Part shown: in pieces, positions 52,877 through 64,000 of the stretch
Numbering within the stretch: the stretch's first letter is position 1
Layout: each line of letters starts with the position of its first letter
Origin: Phoma sp. XZ068
Taxonomy: Eukaryota; Ascomycota; Dothideomycetes; Pleosporales; Didymellaceae
NCBI GenBank assembly: GCA_004835665.1
Contig: RBKR01000001.1
Span: 558,001 to 622,000, forward strand
Reading direction: 5' to 3'
Length of the DNA: 64,000 nucleotides
Made by a program: the position numbers and the translations under genes
The notes under the pieces: generated by a model
The model's input: only the letters and a program-made list of their open reading frames with translations
What the model was told of the DNA's origin: nothing
Database searches by the model: none

Positions 52877-55800
52877 TGTCGACTTGCAGGTGGTACTAAG
52901 GGATCACGGAGGATTCTGACTCGATAAAGTTCTTTGGAAGTACCACTTCGGAGAATATGTATGAAGTCGATGTTTGCTGAGCTAGTGAGGTTGCTGATGG
53001 ACGAGTGGACAGCTCAAAGTACGGAGCGCCGAGTATTAAATACAAGCTTACAAGAAAGGCATCTCAGCTGGCGAACAACGCAGCTTCCCGCGAACGGACA
53101 GTTTGGCGCCGCCTGCGTCGTCGTCTTCAAGGATTCCTACCCACCACCACAGCGCCAGTAACGTGGTACACGCCAGCGGATCCTGCCACATCGCATTCTT
53201 GTTGTCGCTTCTCGGCCTAGATCCGCGCTCGCTCGCTTTCGCTTGTTGCCAACGCAGGGGCCCCATGGCTGATCCCTGAGGCCCAAGCTCAAAAGCGCGT
53301 ACCTTTTACCGAAAGCTGGAGGCCGGTGGATTGCGGATCCAATCATAGGAGATGACCACGAATCTGGGAGACAGCGAACTGGCCCCCAAGCCTTCAACGC
53401 AAGCCTCAATTGCGACACGTGGCCGGCATATCCGAACTTTCCATACAGTTGCTTTTGCGGATCATCGTACCGAATCGTCCTCTCCATAAGCTTCTCCACC
53501 ACAGGAGAAAGCCAATCCCAATGCCCAATGCGTCACAACTCTTTGATCGTTTCAGACACATGTGCTATCGCAGTCGCCAGCGTTACGCAGCTTACACAAA
53601 TTGCAATCAAACATCTTGAAACACCTTGTCACAGACCCCGAGGCTTTGTGCCTCGCCAGCCCATGTCAGCACCTGCCTCATTGCTGCATTCTGGAATTGC
53701 AAATTGATCCTTGTGATCATCATTGGAAGTTTGCTAGATGCGGGTCCCGCCGATTGACTTCCGGCCATTTCATGGCGCGCAGAAAAAGCATCGTCTTGTG
53801 CTTTGTCTGCGGCTAGCGAAACACTCGGCATAAATTTGAAGGCTGAAGGATTGAGGAGTTCACCAATCTCACTGCAATGCAAGGAAAGCGTTCCTGACAG
53901 CTTGGATGCAGGGACCATCCTTCATTTGGCTGTGACACATGAGCCACTTTCCCGGGCCCGTGCGACAACTCCACAGTTACACAGGGCTGGCAAGCATCGC
54001 AAATCGTATGCAGCGCCTCCTTTTTCGTGCAGCTTCTTTGTTGTTCTTTGTTTCTATGCGTCCCAGGGAGCAATTGCGACGTGGGAGATGAATTTCTGCA
54101 GTTTGACAAGGACAGGGCCAGATGCTGTGCTTTCGGAGTCCACGATCCTCAGCTCAGCCCAGACAGAGAACCACTTTCGCTAGTCGTTGTTAGGCTCGCT
54201 ACTCCTGGCTACTTTCTGCACGTCTAGCCAGCAGGCTTCGCTTGTTGCCGTGGACACCGTGCTGGCGTAACTGGTTACTAACATGTTCACTCGGTCGGAG
54301 TTTGAATCGACACCGGTGTCGTGATTGTGAACGGTATCCGAAGAAGCACGCTACTGTTCTACTCCATGCGCGGCTCGCGCGTCTCTCATCGTGACGACGC
54401 TCCAGATCATGCAATAACATCATGATCCATCGTAACTCAATCTTTACCCCGTTGTAACCAGTGGGTGTACAGTCTGTGACCGCGCTTCCTTGTCGGCCAT
54501 GTAGCAAGTGCTTTTCCGGGCAGTCTTCGGCTCCGTAGGCCTAATTATTCCGCCGCAAGCTCACCTGCATCCTTCCTGCACATTGAACGGCGATCCAACA
54601 AGCAGGGCACGAAATTGTCGCCCACTCCCATCACATCGTGTTCGCGGACCGTAGTGGTGCCGTCAGATTGGTGGGCCCCACAATAATATGCCCCTGTTCA
54701 ACCCCCAGGAACCCGAAAACGAGACTACGAACACAGACAAGGATGCGCGATGCGATTGTGATCTGGTGATGCCCAATTACATATACAATCCCTACAGAAG
54801 AAGCAAACATTTGAAATGTACCCTGGTCCGATCTCATCGCCGAAAGGATTGGTATCTCTTACAAGGGGATTTCGGGCATGCAGAAAATAGTTGATGATGC
54901 GCCCGAAGGATCTGCAGCACATTCCAACACGCGCCTCGCCGACCTGATTATGAGTGTGAGGCTGTCAGCCCCGTATTTTCCAGCCGCCTGGTCCGGGAAA
55001 CAATGTACCCGTGTGGGCACAGAAGGGATGTAGGGGTGACGTGGGAAACAAATCGGCGTTCTAAATATTGGAGATACAAAGAATGACTCGTGTGAGAAAG
55101 TGGAGATGATGTGAGATGTGCTTTCGGACACGATCTGAAAATCTGTGCGACGTGGGTGTCGTTTGGCTGATCCAGCGGTGAGGTCGTCGGGTCTAGGGCT
55201 CGATGGCTGAGTCTATGGCGTGGAATGGGAGGACAGACGTGAGTGAGGCAAGCTTCGTGTCTGCGAAACAATGTAACGATCTTCCCAAGATTTAAAACTC
55301 AATTGCTAACAGTCTTACAGTATACCGACTCCGTGGTTCTTAATACGATTCTGCGAACACACGTTGCACATCAATCGAACCTCAGCCTTGAATAGTTCCT
55401 TCCCAGGCCATTACTTGGGGTCTACCGACTCGCTGGTTCAACGAGTACCAGGTCGGATTGTTTTGGCATCGGCACGGCCCGTGGGGTTGGTGAGAAGGTG
55501 AGCTAAGTCAGCCCTTGCAAAGGGTCAGAGACTCGAATGGTACCCAAAAGAACAACCCGACAGCGTCACGAGACACCTCAGATCCAGGAACCCTACCCGG
55601 TCGCAAGAATAGATCTGGCGACCGTTTTTTGTTGCACAGCCAGCGCCGACATTCGTGTGGACTTGTCGAGGCCTTGCTGCAGTGCTCGCTGGGAAGAGGG
55701 GCAATGACCCTGATGAAGCGACCTAGATTTGAGATGTGAAGCCGACAAGTGAGAGATCGACCAATCTGGACGGTCACATCTTTAGATAGAAGACACTTCG

Positions 55801-56054
55801 TACAGACAGAATGACCACGATGATCATGACTGTGGCTCAGGCTTGACAGCGCTGGTTCAGTGCCAAAGTAGCATATGCCTATCGACTCCAAATATGGCCA
55901 CACCTAACGTTACTTCGTTTGGTTGCGAGTCCCTGGACCCTCAGCTTTTGCGCACAAAACCATTCTGCAGACCCTCTTGTTGAAATACCAGACTTGACCA
56001 GGCTCTTCCGACAGCACCACATCTATACTTCAGCGCAGTGATCACAGTCTAACA
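52877..56054. other. Long intergenic region
   Basis: About 3.2 kb in which I find no protein with recognisable motifs on either strand and no tRNA. All open frames are short and overlapping. Confidence 0.45.
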
Positions 56055-57436
56055 ATGCCTGCACTCAGTAATTCTCACGATCAAATGGGCTACAGCTTCC
56101 CGACACCACCTCATGGGGGTAAAATTGTAAGTTCCGTGCATATGCTCGTCTTCTTTGAAAGCAGTCGCTTTTCACAAATCCTGGTGATTAAAATGTCACT
56201 TACACACACTAACAAGATACCTTCAGACCACCGATCCCACCAACTGGACACCTGCAGTAAACACTCATTTAAAACCTCCCCCACACAATTTGGTCAGTCA
56301 CTTTTAGCGACCTCATTGATGATTGTGGTGGCATGCGACCACGGTCACCCATATGAATAGCCATTGACGATTGACGCAGTATCACTCGCACAAGCCTCGT
56401 GCGGCACCACTGAGCACCGAAGAACAAATTCAAGGCGCTATTCGCCGTCTATCTAACTTTAACGGAGCACAGCCAAGTACTCCACGGTCAGTGTTGTCTT
56501 CATTGAGTGTTGGAGGAAGCAGCACGCCACCTACACCGACGACACCGCCGTCATTACCTCGCCGATCCCCCACAGCTATGCCTTCCTATGCTCTAAATAC
56601 GTCCAATTCCCCAACTGGGTCACAAAGCGGTGTACGCGCACAACCGCGAGCATGCAACCGCAAGCTAGCAAAGGTTCGTCCAAGCTATCGTGCATCTGCT
56701 CTACGGTCAGAGGTTCGCTTCGAATCAAATACGCATCTTGGCAGTACACCGGAGTCTTCAACGCCATATTATCCTAGCTTGGCGGTCCAGTCTTGCATTC
56801 GCATGCCAACTAGTCCGCCTCGTTCGATCCGGGGAGCTGAGGAGGAGTACCGCTTTCCTCACCGCACCGGGTTTACAAAGGATGGAATTCCTTGCTCCTC
56901 ACAACCATGTTCAGCACTGAACTCGCGATTTGCGACGCCTATTGACTCCCCTTTTGCTTCCCCGCCTGATTCGACGCCCAACTCAGAGGCGTCTTCCCTA
57001 CGAAACTTCAGACGTAATGGAGGCATCTTCGACGACATGGAAGTTGATACAGACTTCGATGGACGCTCTGTCGGCTCTCATACGACCAATGGTAGTGGTA
57101 CACAACCTACCAGCGCCCGATCTCCTCCTAGAACTGCTCGCCCAGATGCCGCAGGCAACATGAGTGAAGCCAAGATGGGTCCTAGCATGGCGTAAGTCAT
57201 TCCTTCCCTGAACCCACACAAAACCCACTGCTAACTTGCTGCTGCACAGCAAGAATGTGACCATAGGAACTCCTTACTCTCAAAATAGGGTTGAAGGTTC
57301 TCAAGTTCCTCCTCAATCTCATGGCGTGAAGTCAATGACGCCGTCGGAAGAGCAGTCTGCTCTACTAAAGAAATTGAAGAAGGTCTTTTGGAAACAGGAA
57401 ACAAAGGCTGCTTCTCAGCGTGTAGCCTGGTCATAG
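56055..57436 (+). CDS. Hypothetical Ser/Pro-rich disordered protein
   Basis: Four exons, 56055-56126, 56227-56292, 56380-57191 and 57250-57436, give 378 residues. Introns of 100, 87 and 58 bp (gtaagt, gtcagt and gtaagt donors) were placed by frame continuity and consensus. The protein is low-complexity and rich in Ser, Pro and Thr, with many SP/TP sites (for example GSSTPPTPTTPPSLPRRSPT). A short helical segment (TEEQIQGAIRRLSNF) lies near the N-terminus and a Lys-rich helix (LLKKLKKVFWKQE) at the C-terminus. No known domain is seen. The TP/SP sites suggest regulation by proline-directed kinases, which is inference. The second intron is the least certain. Confidence 0.6.
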
Positions 57437-58390
57437 ATTCATTTGGACTCAAGATGGGGATTACTAGACTGCCTAATTGTGCTTCAAGCGTGGAGTTTGG
57501 GTAGATAGGATGGCGTTCTATCGTTACATTCGTTCTTTTGGCAGGAGCCATGAGGTACATACCGACGGGGAAGGGGGAGCTTCTTTGTACACCCACATAC
57601 TGCTTTTAGACGACAAAACGTATACATTCGTTTAGACTAATCAAGTCTCCTCTAAAGCGTTGATAATATCGAGCACTTTCTCAGCCACATACTTTCACTC
57701 CCTGTCCTGTACTAACTACCGTTACAGATCCATTCATTAGCGACATACTGACATACTCGAGAACGATCTACTACATGATACACCTTGTCGGGCCATGAAG
57801 CAAGATGAATGTGACCCAAAGAGGACGAACGAGGAGGAGGGAGTGCCAGTATGCGATCTACGGACTGCCATCAGCTGTGTGCAGGAGATGAGGCCATGGG
57901 ATATCAGGCCTGTGCTGACGCGCCTGTTTCCTCTCGCGGGGAATGAACTGTACGGCTAAGGGCTCATGGTCTGCTTGTGGATAGCTCGCACTGGTCTAGG
58001 TAACACAGATTGAAGTTCAGAAGTAAGTTGCCGATAGCAAAACAATCTAGGGTCAAGATCTGCGTTAGTTCGTACTGCGAAGAAATTAGTCTTGAGTGCC
58101 TAGAGACGGGAAATGGCGTTTAAGATTGTAATGATATGATTATAATGTGAAAAGCACATGGCTCCGTTGAAGAGTGGGTAATTCTATCGAGACCTGATGT
58201 CTAGTTTGACACCTAAATCCAGTGTCTAATGCAATGCCCATGGGTATCTAGCGAACGTCCAATACCTTCTCGTCCAGCCCGAAACGCCGAAATATCAAAC
58301 AAACGAAAATGGGAAAAAAAATAAGAACTGTACATAGCCGGTGACAGTTATTGTCGCCGGCTCGCACCAATTTGTCATGCATGAACCAAA
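57437..58390. other. Convergent intergenic region
   Basis: About 950 bp between two 3' ends. No gene is supported. Confidence 0.5.
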
Positions 58391-59872
58391 CTAGATCATC
58401 GACCCAATCTTGGTTGTAGCGCGTGCTAACCCGTCCCTCCATTCAGCCACATCGATGCGCTTACTGACATCCTTGACAAGCACCTTCGCGAACCATTTGT
58501 GTAGATCGAGCCCAAGAGCTTTCGAGAGATCCTTCATCTTGCGCATGTTCTTGATGCCTGCATCATCATAAGCCAGACAATGAAGCGGGCTTCCAGATTT
58601 GATCATTTCGCGTTGCTGGTACTTGTTGTGCTTGAATGCATCGAAAGGCGATGCACCGATGATTAGGAACAGCAGGGTGATGGCAAGGGACCAAAGATCG
58701 GTAGCGGGGGACGGCTCTGCAGGAGCCGAGCTGCTTAGGAGGGAAGGATCGAGATAATCCCAAGTTCCGGCTCCAAGTGGCGAGGCGTTGTGTACCTCGA
58801 TTTCTGGGGCGACCAGAATCGTCGACGAGAAGTCAGAGTAGACGGTCGCTGGCACAGAGGTGAGATCGTTCGGAGCCTTTGATGTAAGGACATTTGCTGG
58901 CTTGATGTCGGCGTGAATGCAATTCTTGTCTTGCATCCAGATCAGACTGTCGATAAGGGCCAATGCAAGGCGTGGGAACACAGCCGCCAATTTCGTTGCG
59001 CGGAGATTGCCGTCAAGGTTGTTGAGGTCTTTCTTGATCCAGTCCTCCAAGGTCCCATCCATGGCCTTCAATACCAGAGCATCGTTGCGTGAGTCTTGGC
59101 CAAAGAACTGGACGATGTGGTTGTCCGAATCCGGGAACTGAGATAGGTAAGACAGGATTTTCGCCTCTTCCTTCAATACCTTGCGCGAGCTGGTCGATGT
59201 AGGGGCTTTTATGGCGTACAGTGATGGTACAGCAGGGAAGGGATAAATCCCGACGGCTGAATCATTGGACTTTATTGGGGATACAGGGGCCGACTTGGTG
59301 GCAGAAGGCGGTAATAGGAAGGGCTGATCAACAGGCTTCGCTAAGCCTGGGGCTGCGAGATACACATCACTCCAGATACCTGAGCCAATAGGTCGCTTTT
59401 TGCCTTTGTCATCGACCAGTATCACATACTCGAGTGACTCGTGATCGAAGACCTGGAGTGCAACCGGGTGGGAATGTATTGAGGGTGATCGAGGGACAGA
59501 AGCAGTCGATGCTGTAGATCCTTGACGCTTCAAAGTGTTTAGGGTGCCACGGTTATCAGACGGAGAGCCGGGCTGGAAGTGTGATGGGGATGTTGGTGTT
59601 GCTGGCGGCGTCATAGTACTACTGTTGCGCACTTTCTCGTCTTGCAGATCCATTCGCGCGGGACGCAGACGCGTCGGTGAATCTGGCGGCGTTGATATTG
59701 ATCCTAAGGCTGGTGGTCCTGCTTCCTTCTTTGATGCTCCTGTGAAATGAGCTAGCGTGCAGCGATCGAGGTGATCGTGTAGTGTATCCTCGCCGGTAGA
59801 TGTTGAGTTGGGAGAGTCCAGCGCTGGCGAAGGCCCTTGTGGACAGATAGTAAGGTTATGGTGAATGGCCAT
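58391..59872 (-). CDS. Protein kinase-like protein with long disordered N-terminus
   Basis: A single-exon 493-residue protein. The first ~140 residues are Ser/Pro/Thr-rich. The kinase domain has a glycine loop GSGIWSDVY (residues 163-171), the beta-3 Lys in LYAIKAP (K222), a helix-C Glu (about E236) and the catalytic loop CIHADIKPANVL (H320, D322, K324, N327). The metal motif is DFS (D347) instead of DFG and the activation segment ends AGTWDYLDPSLL. An active Ser/Thr kinase is likely, as the key Lys, Asp and Asn are all present. It is not closely related to the kinase-like pair at 9-14 kb, whose catalytic loops lack the Lys. The ATG at 59872 was chosen for MAIHHNLTICPQGP; the frame extends 34 codons further. 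Confidence 0.82.
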   Translation of the reverse strand: MAIHHNLTICPQGPSPALDSPNSTSTGEDTLHDHLDRCTLAHFTGASKKEAGPPALGSISTPPDSPTRLRPARMDLQDEKVRNSSTMTPPATPTSPSHFQPGSPSDNRGTLNTLKRQGSTASTASVPRSPSIHSHPVALQVFDHESLEYVILVDDKGKKRPIGSGIWSDVYLAAPGLAKPVDQPFLLPPSATKSAPVSPIKSNDSAVGIYPFPAVPSLYAIKAPTSTSSRKVLKEEAKILSYLSQFPDSDNHIVQFFGQDSRNDALVLKAMDGTLEDWIKKDLNNLDGNLRATKLAAVFPRLALALIDSLIWMQDKNCIHADIKPANVLTSKAPNDLTSVPATVYSDFSSTILVAPEIEVHNASPLGAGTWDYLDPSLLSSSAPAEPSPATDLWSLAITLLFLIIGASPFDAFKHNKYQQREMIKSGSPLHCLAYDDAGIKNMRKMKDLSKALGLDLHKWFAKVLVKDVSKRIDVAEWRDGLARATTKIGSMI

Positions 59873-61904
59873 GCTGTATTGTGTCCTCGTGACAATGGCT
59901 GGGTACGAGAAGCAGTGTGCGGTCACGGTGTAGAGGTGTTGTGTGGAAGGGTAACCTTGAAATATGAAACGCAATGCCGAAAGTCAAACGGTTTGAGGTT
60001 CTGTATGAAGCGACGAAACTTTGGCAGGGACGTTTGTAATAATGTCCGACCCGATGTTGGTAAAGAGTGGTCTGGATGAATTATCTTGTCTGGCCAACCA
60101 AGGGATGGTTCTGGGCTATGGCGACGGAGCCGAACACAAAAGGGAATAAAGTTACAATTATTGGTACAACGAATCCAGGGCGATAAATCGCATGGGCGAC
60201 TCAGTACAGGAGACACATTCTTCGGTTAGTAGAGGCGGCGCGCGCGGAGTGCCCGCGGTGGAAAGGTGATGTGTGCAGCCTCGACAGATCCGGACGGGCC
60301 AGCGACTGTTAAAAGCAACGCCGGCTGTGTTCCGCCAGGCCCGCCAATCTCGCGCGGGTGACGCATGGGCGCAAACTGCGCGCTTGAAAAATTTAGGCTG
60401 CGGTTGGTATCTGCAACTTTGGATCGAAAAGGAAGCAAGCCTGCATCCAGAACCCTTTCACTCCAGTTTCCCGGTCGAGCTGTCGTACTGGTGCCGGGGC
60501 GCAAAAAGCGGGTCCTTAGCCTCGGATTTCCAATCAATACCCACGCTCGTATCAACGTGCGTGCCTTGATTGGTCTCTGCAACGTCTGGAATTACCCTGA
60601 CATCTGTGTCTGCTTCGACGTGTGCAACACGCTGTTTCGCGTGCTAAGGTTCGAAAGCTGTATGGGCGAAGTTGACACCCCTGACGAACTTTCGGCGTAA
60701 CTCGACTGGAAATCTAAAAGATCGATGATCTCTGACGTCGTTAGCAGCTGTTGCGAAGTTCATGTGTAGCTGAAGTCACTGGAGCTAAAAAGTCGATAGC
60801 CCGCCTGCCGGAGTCTGAACCATAGTGTGAAGTGATTGCCGCCGCCTTATCGTTGACTCCGAACCTCGAAAGATATCAGCAATTTCCAGTCCCACTGAAG
60901 ATAAGTAACCTATCCTCGCGTTCTTGCGACTACACCTACACACAGGCATTTTTTAGTCGGTCATGTGTTCGTCTCCAGCATTCCGGTCAAGTGCACCCGC
61001 TTCCCCACTCCGTCAAGCAGGTTAGCCGGTAGCTCCGACTGGCCTGCATGACTGATCTACTCCGCAAGCGCAGCATCTTGACGTATCCACGATCGGTCAA
61101 TCGGCGCGTCAGCGGAGATTGGTGGCTGCGAAAACGCCCAGGTCACCGTGGCAAGGCTGCGTCTGGGAAAGGTGGTGATTTGGTCCTGCCATATCATTGA
61201 AGTCAGGAGACGATGAGGTAGGTGATCAGACAGATGTAATGTGAAGTGTTGTTGAGGATGCGGAGTTGAGTGAGGAAGACATACGTTTGTGCTCTGCACA
61301 TCAGGTTCTCAAGTTCATGTGAGAAGGAGCGTCTGGCAGTCCTCAGAACCTCAAACCCACGAGTACTGCTTTCCTGCTAAACGGTAAACACCACACAAGA
61401 TGCACAGCGAAAAGATGGGGATATTGGGATTGACTTAGTTGCAGGTTGAGCACCTAACTGTGGATTCTATACACTGTCTAAGCCAGACGGTGAGATCTGC
61501 AGGCCTCCATTCGACGTCGCTCCTTCGAGCTGGCTGTGCTGTGCACGCCTGATATGAAAAGCAATGACTGAATGTCCCTAATGCGCCGTTGACAAAGGAA
61601 GGATGCCGGGCATCAAAACACTAGGAAAGAAAAAGGAAGACAAGATAAGAGATGGAGGTTGACTACCCTCTATGAAATGAAGATCGAACCGCCTGCTTCC
61701 AATCGGTAAGAAGGGTTTGCAAGATAACGCCGCCGTTCATGAGCATATTCCAATGCTCAAAGACATATCGTGGAATTATGTAATTCGATACAGGTTATAT
61801 GCACACGCAATATGCTTCCCATTAATGTTTCAGATCTTGTTCTGCACAGAGGAGCGACCATACATGTCAATAATCTTGCCCACCTGCTCCTCGTGCTCCT
61901 GGCG
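59873..61904. other. Long intergenic region
   Basis: About 2 kb separates the kinase gene from the Flc/TRP-like gene. No gene is supported on either strand. Confidence 0.45.
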
Positions 61905-64000
61905 TCAATGGTCGTAACCAGCGCCTCGTTGCCATGGGCTAGCGTTGTTGGCCGCTCGGTGCTGCACGTCGTTCCGCAGACTGCCCTCCCGACCGTATGA
62001 AGGCACAGGGCTGGCATTGCTGCGGTCGTAGAAGGAAGGCGGTGCGTTTTGTGTATGGGTGGTGCTGGCGGGGCTGCGAGGAGGTGCGGGCTGGTAATGC
62101 TCGTTGAAGCCACCTTCCTTGACAGCCATCTGGCGCTGCTCTTCAGAAGAAGAAAAGTCATCATCGTCGTCGATGCGGGATCGCGAGTGGGTGCCCTTGC
62201 CCTCACCGCGTGCAGTAGCGCCCAGAGCATCGAGCTCGGTGGTCAGCTGGGTCTGCGACTTGATGAAAGAGCCACGGTCGTCGCGCATGGGTTGGTAGCG
62301 TGTGTCGGGGTTCTTAGTGAAGAGCGCAAATCCAGAAGAGACGAGGAGCATAAGGAGCAAGATCAGGGAGAAGGCGGCGTTGAAAACGAAGAAGATGACA
62401 CCCATGACTCCGGTGACAATGCCAGGCTGCTTGAAGACTTCAGTGAACATCAACAAGAAGACGGCGCTGAGGAAGTTCACAGCGGCGATGGCGATGTTGA
62501 AACCGTTGGTCTTCTTGTCCATCCATGGGCGGAGGACGGAGACACCGATGAGGAGGGCGGCCTCGATGATGACAAGGGCGACAGCCTGAACGGTGCCGTT
62601 GGACTGAGAAAGACCGACGAACATGGCCTTGATGAAGAGGTAGGCGAGCCACGGGATGATGAACCAGTACGCGGCAGCCTTGAACTGGACGTACAAGAAA
62701 CCCCACTTGTTGAGGGCGACGGGGTCTGAGTAAAGGATGTAGGCAGGATTCTTGTGCATGGCGATCGAACGCTGCGCAATGCGAACGACCTTGGAGGAGG
62801 CCCAACCAAGGACACCAATCATAATGATGACGGTGAGAATAGCCAGAACCATCTCTCCCGCCGAGTCGCGTTGCGTAAGCTCCCACAAGCCCAACATCAT
62901 CGTCTGGGGGAAACCGATGAGCACAACACGGAACAGAATGCCCTTGAGCACGGTGCGCCAGCCGTTGCGGAAATCGATAAACTTGTCGCCCTTCATCCTG
63001 CCGGCCTTGGTAAGACCCTCGCAGATGAACTTGAAGGCGACTACGCCTATGACGGTGAACAGGATAAAGATCATAAAAAAGGTATATCCAGTGAAAAAGA
63101 TGTTGGTCGTCTCAATGCGAGCCTTGAAACCGACACGCTCGATGCCGTGCAGAACGAGACGTTCACCGCCCGCTTGTGCCTCTGTAGCCGCTGAGTTACT
63201 GCGGTTGATGAGACGCAGGGCGGCGCGGCTAGCGAACTGGACCTGATCAATAGCACGCTTCATCTTCAGCTTCTTCTGGACCTCTACACTGATGTATGCC
63301 AGCTGAGACAGGTAGGTGGTAGGTGTTCCACCGGTCGCCCTTTGATACCAAGTGGCCATCTTCTGGAGGAAACCAACGCGAATGAGACCCATGGACCACT
63401 GGAAGTTTTGTGTCCAGCCTGCGACAATAGGAGGGAGAGGCACAGCCGTCATGCCGATAAATGCCTGGGCCTGCATGTAACCAAACAGCGACATAGCATT
63501 GGCTGCTACGTGCGCAGCTGTGTTGCTGTGTCCCAGTCCAGAGGTAACAGCGGATGCTACAAGACCGAGGCCAGCGATGATGGCAGTGGTCCATGCGACG
63601 GCCTTCTGCTCGACAGAGTGTCCGTTGGAAAGCTCGGCTTCGACGCAGGCAAGCTGAACCTTGGTTTTCTGGTCCTTGATCTTGATACGGACGACGGCGT
63701 CCAAGTCGGGAACAGTGTATGTAATTCCGGGAATGGAGCCCATGATATCCTGGCTGATGTCCAAGTTCGACTTGATCGTGAGCGGGCCAGAGTTCATGGG
63801 GCACATGCCAGAGAGATCGCTATTGCCGCAGGGATCGAGCACTTGGTTCATGGCGCTGTAGCCATAGACAAGCAATTCGAGATCGGCCTCGACCTTGCCT
63901 GGGGCACAGAGTTAGCGAGTGTAATGGGATGGCGAAGCTCGGCGCGTTTACCTGCAATGTTCGAGATACCTTCAATGTTGAAGGCCAGACTGCGGTTGTT
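61905..64000 (-). CDS. Flc/TRP-like membrane protein (flavin carrier family), 5' end outside window
   Basis: Exons 61905-63898 and 63952 to beyond the right edge. The 53-bp intron (gtaaac...ccccag) joins GISNIAG to KVEADLEL. The N-terminal part is the end of an ML-like luminal domain (LVYGYSAMNQ, CGNSDLSGMCPMN, ITYTVPDLDA). About nine membrane helices follow (for example WTTAIIAGLGLVASAV, FFMIFILFTVIGVVAF, VFLLMFTEV), forming the TRP-like domain. The soluble tail has an Asp run (RIDDDDDFSSSEEQ) and ends RGAGYDH. Yeast Flc proteins sit in the ER or vacuole membrane and act in FAD transport, calcium handling and cell-wall integrity. The start and signal peptide lie outside the window. Confidence 0.85.

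Noticed and set aside
52877..56054. Several 60-130-codon frames as possible genes
   Set aside because: They overlap on both strands, carry no motifs and no consensus splice sites that extend them.
60226..60700. Overlapping 111-118-codon frames upstream of the kinase gene
   Set aside because: No recognisable features and frames on both strands of similar quality.

Overview
The window is nuclear DNA of a filamentous ascomycete (Pezizomycotina). The evidence is mostly short spliceosomal introns (46-62 bp, GT-AG with one GC-AG), about 50% GC, and typical fungal families: a HET-domain protein, neutral trehalase, a Flc/TRP-like membrane protein, DUF1772, NmrA-like, and fungal kinase-like and PD-(D/E)XK-like proteins. 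A placement in Dothideomycetes fits gene style and spacing but is inference only. All gene models below were made by reading splice sites by eye.

Layout. 0-4 kb: the 3' part of the RNA polymerase III largest subunit gene and a small LPxELRNxIY protein. 6-9 kb: a secreted cysteine-containing protein and a five-exon secreted lipocalin. 9.4-15.5 kb: two tandem copies of a divergent gene pair; each has an atypical kinase-like gene on the minus strand and a PD-(D/E)XK nuclease-like gene on the plus strand, and the second nuclease-like copy is frame-broken. 16-21 kb: COG8 and a very large UBE2O-like E2 enzyme, divergent from each other. 21-28.8 kb: a DUF1772 membrane protein, an NmrA-like pseudogene broken by a perfect 17-bp tandem duplication, a HET protein, a membrane protein and an amino-acid transporter.

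28.8-32 kb is gene-poor. It holds an AT-rich island whose longest frame is open only if TGA is read as Trp (mitochondrial code), followed by a secreted 8-cysteine protein. 32.8-36 kb: a metallo-beta-lactamase-fold hydrolase, a 3-hydroxyisobutyrate-dehydrogenase-like enzyme and a carboxymuconolactone-decarboxylase-like protein, probably a small catabolic cluster. 37-51 kb is mostly housekeeping: MBF1, a phosphoglycerate-mutase-family protein, eIF3i, an HPDKF-containing unknown, C1-tetrahydrofolate synthase (with a mitochondrial leader and an internal cytosolic start), an intron-containing tRNA-Glu and neutral trehalase. 52-64 kb: two unknown proteins, a kinase with a long disordered N-terminus and a Flc/TRP-like membrane protein cut by the window end.

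The item most worth following is the duplicated kinase-like / nuclease-like pair at 9.4-15.5 kb. The same two domain types are joined in the Spok spore killers of Podospora and in some CRN-type effectors, which suggests, without proving, a two-gene poison/protection or conflict module.
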